From the NCBI RefSeq assembly GCF_003254745.1, contig NZ_QKXH01000007.1:1-64000 (forward strand): DNA of 64,000 nt, given 5' to 3'. The translations under genes were made by a program, and so were the position numbers. Positions 45,831-55,260 of the stretch are shown piece after piece; position 1 is the stretch's first letter, and every line of letters begins with the position of its first letter. A model generated the notes under the pieces. That model was not told where the DNA came from, ran no database searches, and saw nothing but the letters and a program-made list of their open reading frames with translations. Origin of the DNA: Flavobacterium aquariorum. GTDB taxonomy: Bacteria > Bacteroidota > Bacteroidia > Flavobacteriales > Flavobacteriaceae.

Positions 45831-48800
45831 CTATTTCTTAATAATTTTTTGCATAGTTTCTTGACCGTTTTCCAATCGGATGACGATAAAATAAAGTCCA
45901 ACACTCAAATGACTTACGTCAACGATGTTTCCGTTTAGTTTTCCTTCCTGAATAATACTTCCTTGTGACGAAATAATAGTGTAATTATTTAAAGGGCTCG
46001 TCGAACTGATTTGTAATGTCTCATTTACGGGATTAGGATATAAGCGAATAAGATACGTTTCTTCTTCGGTGGCCGCTTCTGGTTTGGCCGCCATTTTAGC
46101 AGTAGTTACACCCCAAGTATAAGAGTATTCATTTGTTTTGTTGAGTAAATCAGGTGTTTGATTGGCAGAGCCACTGGAACCATTATTGAAAATTATATTT
46201 ATGGATGTAGGACCAGTAATAGTGTACTTATAAAAGCCGTTTGTATCAGGAATCATTGTTACGCCAGGCCAAGTTGTATTGGCAACGCTTCCTGATGGAA
46301 CGGCATTCCAATAATGTAATTTAGGGGCAGATGTCCAGCTTGTTGGTGGCTTAAAGTAAACAGTAAGCGTTGTTGCTGCGCTAAAATTATAAGTTTCCGT
46401 TTTAATTATCGATGAAATTCCGGCAGTATTAACTACGTATGCCTTTAAGGTTGTGTTTGCTGTAAAAGCAAATGATTTACTCCCAATTGCAGAAGAGGAA
46501 GCTGTTGTTGGTGTTGTTCCGTCTAATGTGTAATATATTGTTGAAGTTGTAACATTGGCTGTCAAAACGACATTTACTGTTGTTCCCGTTGTAAAAGTCC
46601 CTCCAGTTCTTGAGTTTGTAAAGTCAGGCGCAATAACGGGACATCTATTGGTTGGCTCTGCACTTAACCAAGCGGAGTCATAATATTTAACGCCAGCTGT
46701 TGTACTTAAATCGGCTGTTTTAAGATTTCCATCATTGAACAATAAATTTGATGCAGTTACTGTTGATGGGAAAGTGTATTTATACCAGTCCCCGCAATCT
46801 TGGGTCATTGCCACTCCTGGATAGGTAACAGCAGGAGCAGTTCCCGTTGGAGACCAGTAGTATATTTTTACGGCAGTGTTCCAATTACTTGGTTTTTTAA
46901 AGTAGACAGTGAATGTAGTTGGAGCGTTAAATGTATAGGTTTCAGTTTTAACGGCGGAACTGATACTGGCCACATTTTTGACAAAAGCCTTAAGGGTTGT
47001 TGTGCTTGTTAAGGCAAATGTTTTGTTTCCAATAGCAGAAGGTGATGCAGTTGTTGGTATCGTTCCGTCTAATGTGTAATAAATAGTTGAAGTAGTTTCA
47101 TTAGCAGTCAAAACAATATTTACGGTTGTTCCCGTTGTAAAAGTTCCCCCTGCTTGTGAGTTTGTAAAATCAGGAGCAACAACAGGACATCTGTCGGTTG
47201 GTTCGGCAGCGAGCCAAGCTGAGTCGTAATATTTAATTCCGGCAGTTGCTGTTAAATCTCCTGTTTTTAGAGTTCCATCATTGAATAATAAATTTGATGC
47301 GGTCACTGTTGATGGGAAAGTGTATTTATACCAATCACCACAATCTTTTGTCATTGCCACTCCAGGATAGGTTACTGCAGGTGCAGTTCCTGTTGGAGAC
47401 CAATAGTATATTTTTACGGCAGCATTCCAATTGGATGGTTTTTTAAAATAAACGGTGAATTCGGGGATTGCTCCAATTGTGTACGTTTTTGTAATAATTT
47501 CAGATTGGTTTCCTTCATTATCTACAGCGAAAACTTTAACTGTTGTAGTTTGAGCAATGTTAATTGTTTTTGTAGACTCAGCAAATGAGGATATAAGAGT
47601 AGGAGTAGAACCATCTGTTGTGTAATACAATTTTGGTTTTGGATCCGTGCTGTCTGTGGCTGTAATAGTCACATCAAAAGCTGTTGGAGAGTTAGTGGTG
47701 TCTGGGGTAAAAGCAACTTTTGGTGCTACATCCAGATTTTTTCCAACCCATACATGTTGAATTTTGGATTTGGTTATATTTCCTTTTTTATCAGTTACTT
47801 CAACGTAATAATCTAATAATTTTTCTGAGATTCCTGCAATTTCAGCATAGTATTGACTAGCAATTACGTCTGGTAGCATATATAAATCTGCTTGTGTACT
47901 ATTGGTGAAATTTCCTTTTGGAAATACTCTTTCAGTCATTGGTAAAGATATCCATGTGCCAACTTCTCCACCGCCTGCATAAATTTCGTTTTGATTTGAA
48001 CCGGGACTATTTTTTCCGTCAACGTCAATACGGTATTTTAATTCTGATTTTTGAATACCACTCACATCATAAGCAAAAGTATAAACGGTAAAATCGGCCG
48101 AATTTAAGAAATCTTTGTATGCATAAGGTGCACCATATCCCTTTTCGCCTGGATTATAAGGCCAACGCTGCGGAATAAATACGGACGGTTTTGTGGTATC
48201 AACACCTGGATGGGCATCAAGGGTAGGTTTTGCAAACTGTACACATCGGTTAACGGCAAGAGTAGTTTTTATTTCTAAATCTTCAGCTAGGCCATAGTAG
48301 GCATTTCCACTGTCATAACCAGCCATTAAAAAGTGCCATGCTTTTTCTGCAGGGCTTACAGCAGCAGTTGGATTTACAATTTCGCTCATTCTAAGATTGC
48401 TTCCTTCTAATTGTTCGGCCATAATTGCGTGGTTTTCACCAGCAGTGGTAATGGCTTGATTCATCATATCTTCTGTCCAACCATTTGGATTGAATTTTTT
48501 TGAAACGGGATCGAAGAACGGCCATAACCAGTTTGTAAATTGTGGATGTCCAAAATCTCCATCGGCATTTACCCAAGCACCATCTTCTACATGGACTACT
48601 TCTGATTCAGGAACAGGATTGTCTTGTAAATACTGGGGTATTGTCGTTGGAATATTTCCATTGGCAGCCGATGCGTGTGAAAATCCTGTAACTGATTCGT
48701 TGTAATAGGAAGAACCTCCGCCCCAAGCATTGTCGCCATCATGGGCAAATAAAACCAAAGGACGTCTTGGAGATGTTGCCGCTTTGGCAACAATTGGATC

Positions 48801-49757
48801 TATTAACGATGTACCAATTGCGGCATATCCGTCCTCATAACTTTCATAATCTGCCATAGGCACTACAGTGATTTTATATTCCTGAGCCGTCTCTGGATCT
48901 ACATATTTTGCTTTATAGGGAAGATAAGAATAGGGAACAGCAAATTGACCACCACGCGCATCTTTCTGAGCTGAAAACCAAGTGTTCCCTTTTGTGTCTA
49001 CCTGATCTGCTTTGTTGGGAATGTCACACATGGTTCCGCCAGAACCGTATCTTATGGGATAGTCGGATAAGGTTCTGGATAAATGACTATTGGCTATAAC
49101 CGACCATTCAATACCGCATTCTGTCAATGTCTTTATAATTCTTTCAGAGAATGCACATTCAGCTGGCCAATATCCTTTTGATTCATGTGATCCAAATAAT
49201 TGAGTCGAATAATATTGATGTGCTTTAATTTCTTTTTTCAAGGCTTCGTCACTTAATAATGGAGAAAGTGCATGGTGCATTGTAAAGGAAACCATTTCCA
49301 TACGGGGAAATCCACCGGAAGTTTTCCATGATTTTGCATCTTTAATGTTTTGAATCCAAGAATTGGAATAGCCCCATTGATTTGATTGAGCCAGTTCGTT
49401 GACGTTTTCCAGCAAAGACCCTCCATACGTTATTTGCGCTCCCGCTTTAGGTAAATCTTTAATGGAATTAATTGCGTTTTTTGGTGCAAATTGATAAGCA
49501 GCTACACGATCACCTGTACCAAAAATTTCTTGTAGGTTGTTTGTGGGATGGGCAAGCCCGTTTTTGTCATTATTGGCGCCAGAAACTTTTAGATCTTGAG
49601 ATTCTTTTACCATCTGATATCGATTTGGGTTTTTCTTACTAACATCTCCCCAATATGTTGGTTGATGAAGATGCCATAAATAGGTTGTATTCACTTGTGC
49701 TTTTACAAAAACAAAAGGAATTAATAAGGCATAAAATAATAGTAGGTTTTTTTTCAT
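45831..49757 (-). CDS. Secreted GH57 amylase-like enzyme with CBM26 modules and T9SS sorting domain
   Basis: 1308 residues, signal peptide about 1-20. The GH57 motif HLHQP opens the catalytic domain. GYWPAECAF carries the likely nucleophile Glu200 and FAHDGDNAWGG the likely acid/base region (Asp340/Asp342). After the catalytic domain come a chitobiase-type Ig domain, then three starch-binding CBM26-like modules (FTVYFKKPSNW...) alternating with CHB_HEX-type domains. The C-terminal 75 residues (LIRLYPNPVNETLQI...) form a type A T9SS sorting domain. It should degrade starch or a related glucan at the cell surface. Confidence 0.9.
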   Translation of the reverse strand: MKKNLLLFYALLIPFVFVKAQVNTTYLWHLHQPTYWGDVSKKNPNRYQMVKESQDLKVSGANNDKNGLAHPTNNLQEIFGTGDRVAAYQFAPKNAINSIKDLPKAGAQITYGGSLLENVNELAQSNQWGYSNSWIQNIKDAKSWKTSGGFPRMEMVSFTMHHALSPLLSDEALKKEIKAHQYYSTQLFGSHESKGYWPAECAFSERIIKTLTECGIEWSVIANSHLSRTLSDYPIRYGSGGTMCDIPNKADQVDTKGNTWFSAQKDARGGQFAVPYSYLPYKAKYVDPETAQEYKITVVPMADYESYEDGYAAIGTSLIDPIVAKAATSPRRPLVLFAHDGDNAWGGGSSYYNESVTGFSHASAANGNIPTTIPQYLQDNPVPESEVVHVEDGAWVNADGDFGHPQFTNWLWPFFDPVSKKFNPNGWTEDMMNQAITTAGENHAIMAEQLEGSNLRMSEIVNPTAAVSPAEKAWHFLMAGYDSGNAYYGLAEDLEIKTTLAVNRCVQFAKPTLDAHPGVDTTKPSVFIPQRWPYNPGEKGYGAPYAYKDFLNSADFTVYTFAYDVSGIQKSELKYRIDVDGKNSPGSNQNEIYAGGGEVGTWISLPMTERVFPKGNFTNSTQADLYMLPDVIASQYYAEIAGISEKLLDYYVEVTDKKGNITKSKIQHVWVGKNLDVAPKVAFTPDTTNSPTAFDVTITATDSTDPKPKLYYTTDGSTPTLISSFAESTKTINIAQTTTVKVFAVDNEGNQSEIITKTYTIGAIPEFTVYFKKPSNWNAAVKIYYWSPTGTAPAVTYPGVAMTKDCGDWYKYTFPSTVTASNLLFNDGTLKTGDLTATAGIKYYDSAWLAAEPTDRCPVVAPDFTNSQAGGTFTTGTTVNIVLTANETTSTIYYTLDGTIPTTASPSAIGNKTFALTSTTTLKAFVKNVASISSAVKTETYTFNAPTTFTVYFKKPSNWNTAVKIYYWSPTGTAPAVTYPGVAMTQDCGDWYKYTFPSTVTASNLLFNDGNLKTADLSTTAGVKYYDSAWLSAEPTNRCPVIAPDFTNSRTGGTFTTGTTVNVVLTANVTTSTIYYTLDGTTPTTASSSAIGSKSFAFTANTTLKAYVVNTAGISSIIKTETYNFSAATTLTVYFKPPTSWTSAPKLHYWNAVPSGSVANTTWPGVTMIPDTNGFYKYTITGPTSINIIFNNGSSGSANQTPDLLNKTNEYSYTWGVTTAKMAAKPEAATEEETYLIRLYPNPVNETLQISSTSPLNNYTIISSQGSIIQEGKLNGNIVDVSHLSVGLYFIVIRLENGQETMQKIIKK
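46369..47467 (-). repeat. Tandem near-identical modules inside the GH57 gene
   Basis: Two successive units of about 549 bases (CBM26-like plus CHB_HEX-like) encode nearly identical peptides, for example YYWSPTGTAPAVTYPGVAMT in both. They differ by about 20 to 30 residues per 183. A third, diverged CBM26-like copy follows. Confidence 0.85.
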
Positions 49758-50201
49758 GATTTAATTTTTCGTTATTTATATTGTGAATTTTTGTTAAATG
49801 TATATTTTATTAACATTAAAATTATGATTTTAATTTATTGCACGAATACTATTACGATGTAGTGTTTGTAACTTTTTTATATTTAACAAAAAGTAAAAAA
49901 CAATTTAAATTTTTCGTGTAATCAATTGTACTTTAATTGGTTGTGTTTTTTTTGGAAAGATGAGTTTTACTGTGAAAAATGAAAGTGATAGGATTCTATA
50001 ATTGATTTAATAAGTTTTAGTGGTTTTTTATGGCAACTGATTTTCTTTTCGTGATAAATTGTGATTTGTTGTTTTATTTAAAAGGTTTGTCCGTAATTAT
50101 TGATAAAATCGTTATAATTCGAACAAAAAACCTCTAAAATTAAACTTTAAACAAAACTTTATTCCTTAATTTTGCATCACTAAAAATAAAAAACACATAC
50201 T
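49758..50201. other. Divergent intergenic region, GH57 and lpd
   Basis: 444 AT-rich bases with the promoter of the lpd gene near its right end. No operator or promoter for the GH57 gene could be recognised. Confidence 0.5.
50167..50175 (+). promoter_or_regulatory. -7 box TAATTTTGC of lpdA
   Basis: A perfect TAnnTTTGC 27 bases before the start codon at 50202, implying a leader of about 20 bases. No -33 TTG found. Confidence 0.6.
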
Positions 50202-51605
50202 ATGAGTTCATTTGACGTAGTCATTATAGGTTCTGGGCCAGGCGGATATGTTTCAGCTATTCGTTGTGCGCAATTGGGTTTCAAAACGGCAATTATAGAG
50301 AAATATTCAACTTTAGGGGGGACTTGCCTAAATGTAGGTTGTATTCCATCGAAAGCATTATTGTCTTCTTCACATCATTATGCAGAAATCAAACATTTTG
50401 CCGATCACGGAATTGAAGTTTCAGGTGACGTAAAGGTGAATTTAGAGAAAATGATTGCCCGTAAACAAGCAGTTGTGGATCAAACATCAGGAGGAGTAAA
50501 TTTCTTGATGGAAAAAAATAAAATCACTGTTTTTAATGGTTTGGGTTCGTTTGTAGATGCGACTCACGTTGCAATTGCAAAAGCAGACGGGACATCGGAA
50601 ACGATTGAAGCCAAAAATATCATTATAGCTACAGGTTCAAAACCCTCTTCTTTGCCTTTTATCAAAATCGACAAAGAAAGAATCATCACTTCGACTGAAG
50701 CTTTGGCTCTTAAAGAAGTACCTAAGCACCTTGTAATTATTGGTGGTGGTGTTATCGGTATTGAATTAGGTCAAGTGTATTTACGATTAGGGGCGCAAGT
50801 TTCGGTTGTAGAATTCATGGATAGAATTATTCCTGGAATGGATGGTGCTTTGTCTAAAGAATTGACTAAAGTGCTGAAAAAACAAGGAATGAAATTCTAT
50901 ACTTCTCACAAAGTACAATCAGTTGAGAGAAAAGGAGATGTTATAACTGTTCAGGCTGAAAACGCTAAAGGTGAAACAATCACTCTAGAAGGAGATTATT
51001 CTTTGGTATCAGTTGGTCGTCGTCCTTATACAGATGGATTGAATGCTGATAAAGCTGGAGTGAAAATTTCTGACAGAGGAATGGTTGAAGTAAATGACCA
51101 TTTACAAACTAACGTTCCTAATATTTATGCAATTGGAGATGTGGTTCGTGGCGCTATGTTGGCTCACAAAGCAGAAGAAGAGGGGACTATGGTTGCTGAA
51201 ATCTTGGCCGGTCAAAAACCACATATTGATTATAATCTGATTCCGGGAGTAGTTTACACTTGGCCAGAGGTTGCTGCTGTTGGACAAACAGAGGAACAAC
51301 TGAAAGCATCTGGGGCTGAATATAAAGTGGGAAGCTTTCCTTTTAAAGCTTTAGGTCGTGCTCGTGCAAGTGGAGATCTTGACGGATTTGTAAAAATTCT
51401 TGCTGACGCCAAAACAGATGAAGTTTTAGGAGTACATATGATTGGTGCAAGAACAGCTGATTTAATTGCAGAAGCAGTTACTGCAATGGAGTTCAAGGCT
51501 TCTGCAGAAGATATTTCAAGAATGTCACATGCGCATCCAACATTTGCGGAAGCGATAAAAGAAGCGGCATTGGCAGCAACCGATAATAGAGCTTTACATA
51601 TTTAA
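50202..51605 (+). CDS. lpdA: Dihydrolipoyl dehydrogenase (E3)
   Basis: 467 residues, the normal length. The FAD-binding GSGPGG is at 10-15. The redox-active disulfide is Cys42-Cys47 in GGTCLNVGCIPSK. The NAD motif GGGVIGIELG is at about 181-190 and the C-terminal interface has HAHPTFAEA with the catalytic His. It reoxidises lipoamide in pyruvate, 2-oxoglutarate or branched-chain dehydrogenase complexes. It is a single-gene unit with its own promoter and terminator, so which complex it serves is not shown. Confidence 0.96.
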   Translation: MSSFDVVIIGSGPGGYVSAIRCAQLGFKTAIIEKYSTLGGTCLNVGCIPSKALLSSSHHYAEIKHFADHGIEVSGDVKVNLEKMIARKQAVVDQTSGGVNFLMEKNKITVFNGLGSFVDATHVAIAKADGTSETIEAKNIIIATGSKPSSLPFIKIDKERIITSTEALALKEVPKHLVIIGGGVIGIELGQVYLRLGAQVSVVEFMDRIIPGMDGALSKELTKVLKKQGMKFYTSHKVQSVERKGDVITVQAENAKGETITLEGDYSLVSVGRRPYTDGLNADKAGVKISDRGMVEVNDHLQTNVPNIYAIGDVVRGAMLAHKAEEEGTMVAEILAGQKPHIDYNLIPGVVYTWPEVAAVGQTEEQLKASGAEYKVGSFPFKALGRARASGDLDGFVKILADAKTDEVLGVHMIGARTADLIAEAVTAMEFKASAEDISRMSHAHPTFAEAIKEAALAATDNRALHI

Positions 51606-51629
51606 ATTAGCTTTTAATAAAAAAAATCC

Positions 51630-51660
51630 CGTCTCGTTGTAAAAATGAGACGTTTTTTTT
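51630..51660 (+). terminator. Terminator after lpdA
   Basis: CGTCTC at 51630-51635 pairs with GAGACG at 51647-51652, followed by eight or more T. Confidence 0.85.
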
Positions 51661-51673
51661 TTAAAATAGGTTT

Positions 51674-52051
51674 CTAATTTGCGGTAAATAATGCTTTGTA
51701 ACTATCCCATTTGGTATAAATAAGGAATATATTCCCTAAGAATACAAAACTGGCAACCGGAATACCTTCTGGAGCCAAAAATAGGTGAGTGCAAATAATA
51801 TTAACTGAAATTGGCATCAATAGAATAAAAGTAAGTTTATTGAATTTTCCAACGAGAAAAGACAATCCATAGATAAGTTCTATTGTTTTTACTAAAGGCA
51901 TTAGGTAACCGGAAGCTTTTATTCCGTCGTTAAAAATTTTCATGTTTCCTGCCAAGGGAGGCTCCGGGAACAAATGCAAAAAGTAGCTTATAGAAGCAAA
52001 TAGTAATAATAATCCGATTAGTGAACGAATAATAATAGTAGCAATTCTCAT
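51674..52051 (-). CDS. DoxX-like small membrane protein
   Basis: 125 residues with four predicted membrane helices and the Leu/Phe-rich start MRIATIIIRSLIGLLLLF. It contains YLMPLVKTIELIYGLSFLVG, resembling DoxX/DoxD family proteins of unknown role. A paralogue of the same architecture is encoded 51 bases upstream in the same direction. Confidence 0.75.
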   Translation of the reverse strand: MRIATIIIRSLIGLLLLFASISYFLHLFPEPPLAGNMKIFNDGIKASGYLMPLVKTIELIYGLSFLVGKFNKLTFILLMPISVNIICTHLFLAPEGIPVASFVFLGNIFLIYTKWDSYKALFTAN

Positions 52052-52102
52052 AGGTTTGTATTTATTGGTTTTAGTTTATTGGTAGATTTTTAATGAGCTT
52101 TA

Positions 52103-52498
52103 TTAATCAAATTGTTTAATGGATTTTCTTGTAAACAGGCTTTTGTAGTTTTTCCAATGTACGTAAATTAAAAACAAATTTCCTAGAAATACAAAAAGTG
52201 CTAGTGGTATTCCGTTTGGGTTTAAAAAGAAATTGATGAATAAAATATTTGTACTAACCGGCAGGACAATAAGATTGGATAAGGCAACGTATTGACCAGT
52301 GAGATATGAAATTCCACAGAGTAATTCTATTGTTTTAACCATTGGCATTAGATAAACAGAAGAAATTAAGCCTAGTTGGAAAGCTTTGAAATCCCCTGTG
52401 CTTGCAAGGTCTGGCATTAAGTTAAAAAAATAGGCTACCGATACAAAAACTAGTAATAAGCCAATTATTGTGCGAATAAAGAAGGTTGCAGTTTTCAT
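52103..52498 (-). CDS. DoxX-like small membrane protein (tandem paralogue)
   Basis: 131 residues, four membrane helices, same layout as the downstream gene (YLMPMVKTIELLCGISYLTG versus YLMPLVKTIELIYGLSFLVG). The pair arose by tandem duplication; function unknown. Confidence 0.75.
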   Translation of the reverse strand: MKTATFFIRTIIGLLLVFVSVAYFFNLMPDLASTGDFKAFQLGLISSVYLMPMVKTIELLCGISYLTGQYVALSNLIVLPVSTNILFINFFLNPNGIPLALFVFLGNLFLIYVHWKNYKSLFTRKSIKQFD

Positions 52499-52834
52499 AT
52501 TTCGAGTATTTAAGAAGTTAAATGTTTAATTGATAATATGTGATTACAAGAGTAATCATCTTTTCATCCATTTACTTACATTGATAGCTTTCGGAGGCAA
52601 AAAACTAAGTCCATTTCACTAACAAATTTAGTTAAATTTTTTATTATTTATTACGATTTTAGTTATTTTATTAGTTATATTTCCTTAAAATTGAGTCAAT
52701 TGCGTGTTTTTGTTGTCTATTGATGGTGCTTTACTTAATTCGAACGAAACCACTAACTTTTAGTTTTTTGGCATCTCTCGGTATTACAAAACAGAATTCA
52801 ATCTAGATTTTGACTTTTTTATGTGTTTGTGTTC
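52499..52834. other. Intergenic region with no clear element
   Basis: 336 bases between two minus-strand genes. A possible -7 box TAAATTTG (52623-52630, minus) is far from the start codon. No terminator or other signal was recognised. Confidence 0.4.
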
Positions 52835-53725
52835 CTATTTCTTTTTGAGATACTTTTTGTAAAGAAAGAATAGGCTAATGACGATAAATACTAGCCACCA
52901 AATTTCTATAATAAAAACGATGACATCGAGCAGTACATACCAGCCCGTTTTTAAAGAATCGATGATGCGGATCCCGATATTAGGTTTGTAGTAGTTGTAA
53001 TCTTTAGTGTTAGCAATCATTTCTTGTTTAACCGATTCATGTTGGTATATTTGAATGGTCAGAGTGCTAAAGTCGATTTGGTCTTGGATTGACAAGTTTT
53101 CCAGTTTTGAATTGTCGTTTTGTTCTTTTTGACTAGCCAAATTATTTTCGGCCTCCATAATATCGTTGATTTTTTTTCCTTTAGTATCGATGGCTTTTTC
53201 TACCCTTTTTTGATTAGTGCTGCTTCTTTTTTGAGAAAGCTGGTTTGAAAGCATTTTTAAGGAAACATCGTCCGCTTTTATAATTCGGTAATCGAGAAAA
53301 TCAATTTGCTTGGCAATAGTTTTGATAACTGTGTCAAGACGTTTGTTAGGCACTCTTATCGTGATATTGTTTTCTACGTTGTAACGGGTTGTTTCGAGAG
53401 TGCTATCCTGGCTTATTTTAGTTTCAAACTTATCAATAATGTTGCTTTGCAAATTGGTGTAGGTAACAAATCCATCAAATTTATTGGTGATATTTTCAAT
53501 GATATAAGTAGATTGGGTAACATTTTTAACTTTGAATTTGAGGTCGGCAGTACGAATGAATTTTCGTGTGCTTCCTTCTTTTTCAACTGCTGCAGAGGAG
53601 GAAATGCTGTCAGCGGATATTGCGATGTCTGAAGTTGATTCTTCGCTTGCTTCACTTTTTTTGCAGCTGATGATTAGTGTAATAATGGCTAATGAAATTA
53701 GGCCTTGCTTCACAATTTTGTTCAT
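52835..53725 (-). CDS. DUF4349 lipoprotein
   Basis: 296 residues. The N-terminus (KQGLISLAIITLIISC) has a lipoprotein signal with the lipobox Cys at about residue 21. Residues about 55-235 are the DUF4349 domain (RKFIRTADLKFKVKNV...) with a central lysine-rich helical part, and the C-terminus has a membrane helix (WWLVFIVISLFFLYKKYL). The function of the family is not known. A -7 box lies upstream on the minus strand. Confidence 0.85.
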   Translation of the reverse strand: MNKIVKQGLISLAIITLIISCKKSEASEESTSDIAISADSISSSAAVEKEGSTRKFIRTADLKFKVKNVTQSTYIIENITNKFDGFVTYTNLQSNIIDKFETKISQDSTLETTRYNVENNITIRVPNKRLDTVIKTIAKQIDFLDYRIIKADDVSLKMLSNQLSQKRSSTNQKRVEKAIDTKGKKINDIMEAENNLASQKEQNDNSKLENLSIQDQIDFSTLTIQIYQHESVKQEMIANTKDYNYYKPNIGIRIIDSLKTGWYVLLDVIVFIIEIWWLVFIVISLFFLYKKYLKKK

Positions 53726-53810
53726 AGATTTGGATTTAAAGATTGATAATTGTTTTCTATTGTGCGATTGTTTTTATATTTTCAAGCTTGAATTCGATAT
53801 CAAATATATA

Positions 53811-53818
53811 ATGTTTTA
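53811..53818 (-). promoter_or_regulatory. -7 box TATATTTG of the DUF4349 gene
   Basis: A perfect TAnnTTTG on the minus strand with a leader of about 80 bases. It lies back to back with the pabB promoter. Confidence 0.45.
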
Positions 53819-53877
53819 ACAAGTAAAAACTTTTTTAATGTTTATTTAACTAAGGTTTAGTTTTATGATATTTCTAC

Positions 53878-53908
53878 TTGAGAAGCGATTTTTTTTGTTG
53901 TAATTTTG
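53878..53908 (+). promoter_or_regulatory. -33/-7 promoter of pabB
   Basis: TTG at 53878-53880 and TAATTTTG at 53901-53908 are separated by 20 bases, a good match to the Bacteroidota consensus, and end 22 bases before the TTG start codon. Confidence 0.65.
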
Positions 53909-53930
53909 AGGTCCATAAACAGATTAATTT

Positions 53931-55217
53931 TTGAGAACTTCCATTTATAAATTTATTAAAGAACCATTGCAGTTCAAGCAACAGCTTGTTGCTTGGGGAC
54001 AGCAATTTAGAGAGATATCTTTTCTGGACAGTAATTCATTTTCAAACGAATATTCAAGCTTCGATTGTGTATTGGCTGTTGATGCTTTTACGTCCATGAA
54101 AACAGATTACCACAATGCTTTTGAGGATTTGAAGCAATACCAGCAAACCACCAAAGATTGGTTATTTGGCTATCTTTCGTATGATTTGAAAAATGACCAA
54201 GAGCATTTGCAATCCAATAATTATGATGGATTGGACTTTCCTGATTTGTTCTTTTTTCAGCCTAAAAAGTTGTTTTTGTTAAAAGGTAATCAACTCGAGA
54301 TTAAATATCTTAATATGTGTGATGATGAGGTTGAAGATGATTTTATTGACATAGTCAACAGTCAAAAAACAGGAGTCGAAAATCAAAATAAAATAGCTAT
54401 TGAGCAACGCATCCCGAAGCAAAATTACATCGAGAAAGTTTCCAAATTGCTGGAATATATTCATCACGGTGATTTGTATGAAGCTAATTTTTGCATGGAG
54501 TTTTTCGCCAAGAATGCCGTTATCAATCCACTGGAAAAATTTCTCCGACTCAATGAAATTTCTCAGGCTCCATTTACTGTGTTTTTCAAGAACGACAAGC
54601 AATTTTTGCTTTCGGCATCACCAGAGCGTTATTTGAAAAAAGAAGGCGTAAATTTAATTTCGCAACCCATAAAAGGAACTTCCAAACGATTTTTGGATCC
54701 ATTGGAAGATGAAAAATCTAAAAATACTTTGGCTGAAGATCCTAAAGAAAGAGCTGAAAACATTATGATAACCGACCTGGTTCGAAATGATTTGTCCAGA
54801 ACGGCCGAAAAAGCATCTGTCGAAGTGAAAGAGCTGTGCGGAATTTATTCTTTTTTGCAGGTACACCAAATGATTTCGACGGTAACATCCAAAATAGATC
54901 CTCAATATACGGCAGTAGATACGATTCGAACCACATTTCCTATGGGAAGTATGACTGGAGCCCCCAAATATGCCGCAATGAAAATTATTGAGGAATTGGA
55001 GGAAACCAAGCGTGGATTGTACAGTGGTGCGGTGGGCTATTTTACTCCAAATGGTGACTTCGATTTCAATGTTGTTATTCGCAGCATTCTTTACAACCAA
55101 GAAAATAAATACGTGTCTTTCTCTGTGGGAAGTGCTATAACTTCATTATCCATTCCTGAAAAGGAATACGATGAATGTTTGCTTAAAGCAAAAGCGATGC
55201 ATGAAGTTTTGTTGTAA
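53931..55217 (+). CDS. pabB: Aminodeoxychorismate synthase component I
   Basis: 428 residues. The start is TTG at 53931; the first ATG is about 54 codons in, too late for the domain. The C-terminal chorismate-binding half has the conserved QPIKGTSKR, DLVRNDLSR and FPMGSMTGAPK blocks. The shorter N-terminal half is typical of PabB and not TrpE. It makes 4-amino-4-deoxychorismate for folate synthesis with a PabA amidotransferase that is not in this window. tilS follows 43 bases later. Confidence 0.88.
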   Translation: MRTSIYKFIKEPLQFKQQLVAWGQQFREISFLDSNSFSNEYSSFDCVLAVDAFTSMKTDYHNAFEDLKQYQQTTKDWLFGYLSYDLKNDQEHLQSNNYDGLDFPDLFFFQPKKLFLLKGNQLEIKYLNMCDDEVEDDFIDIVNSQKTGVENQNKIAIEQRIPKQNYIEKVSKLLEYIHHGDLYEANFCMEFFAKNAVINPLEKFLRLNEISQAPFTVFFKNDKQFLLSASPERYLKKEGVNLISQPIKGTSKRFLDPLEDEKSKNTLAEDPKERAENIMITDLVRNDLSRTAEKASVEVKELCGIYSFLQVHQMISTVTSKIDPQYTAVDTIRTTFPMGSMTGAPKYAAMKIIEELEETKRGLYSGAVGYFTPNGDFDFNVVIRSILYNQENKYVSFSVGSAITSLSIPEKEYDECLLKAKAMHEVLL

Positions 55218-55260
55218 GTGAATTCATATTGGATTAAATAATAATCAGTATTTTTGATAG

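Noticed and set aside
55249..55256. TATTTTTG box just before tilS as a promoter
   Set aside because: It would start transcription at or after the start codon; co-transcription with pabB is more likely.
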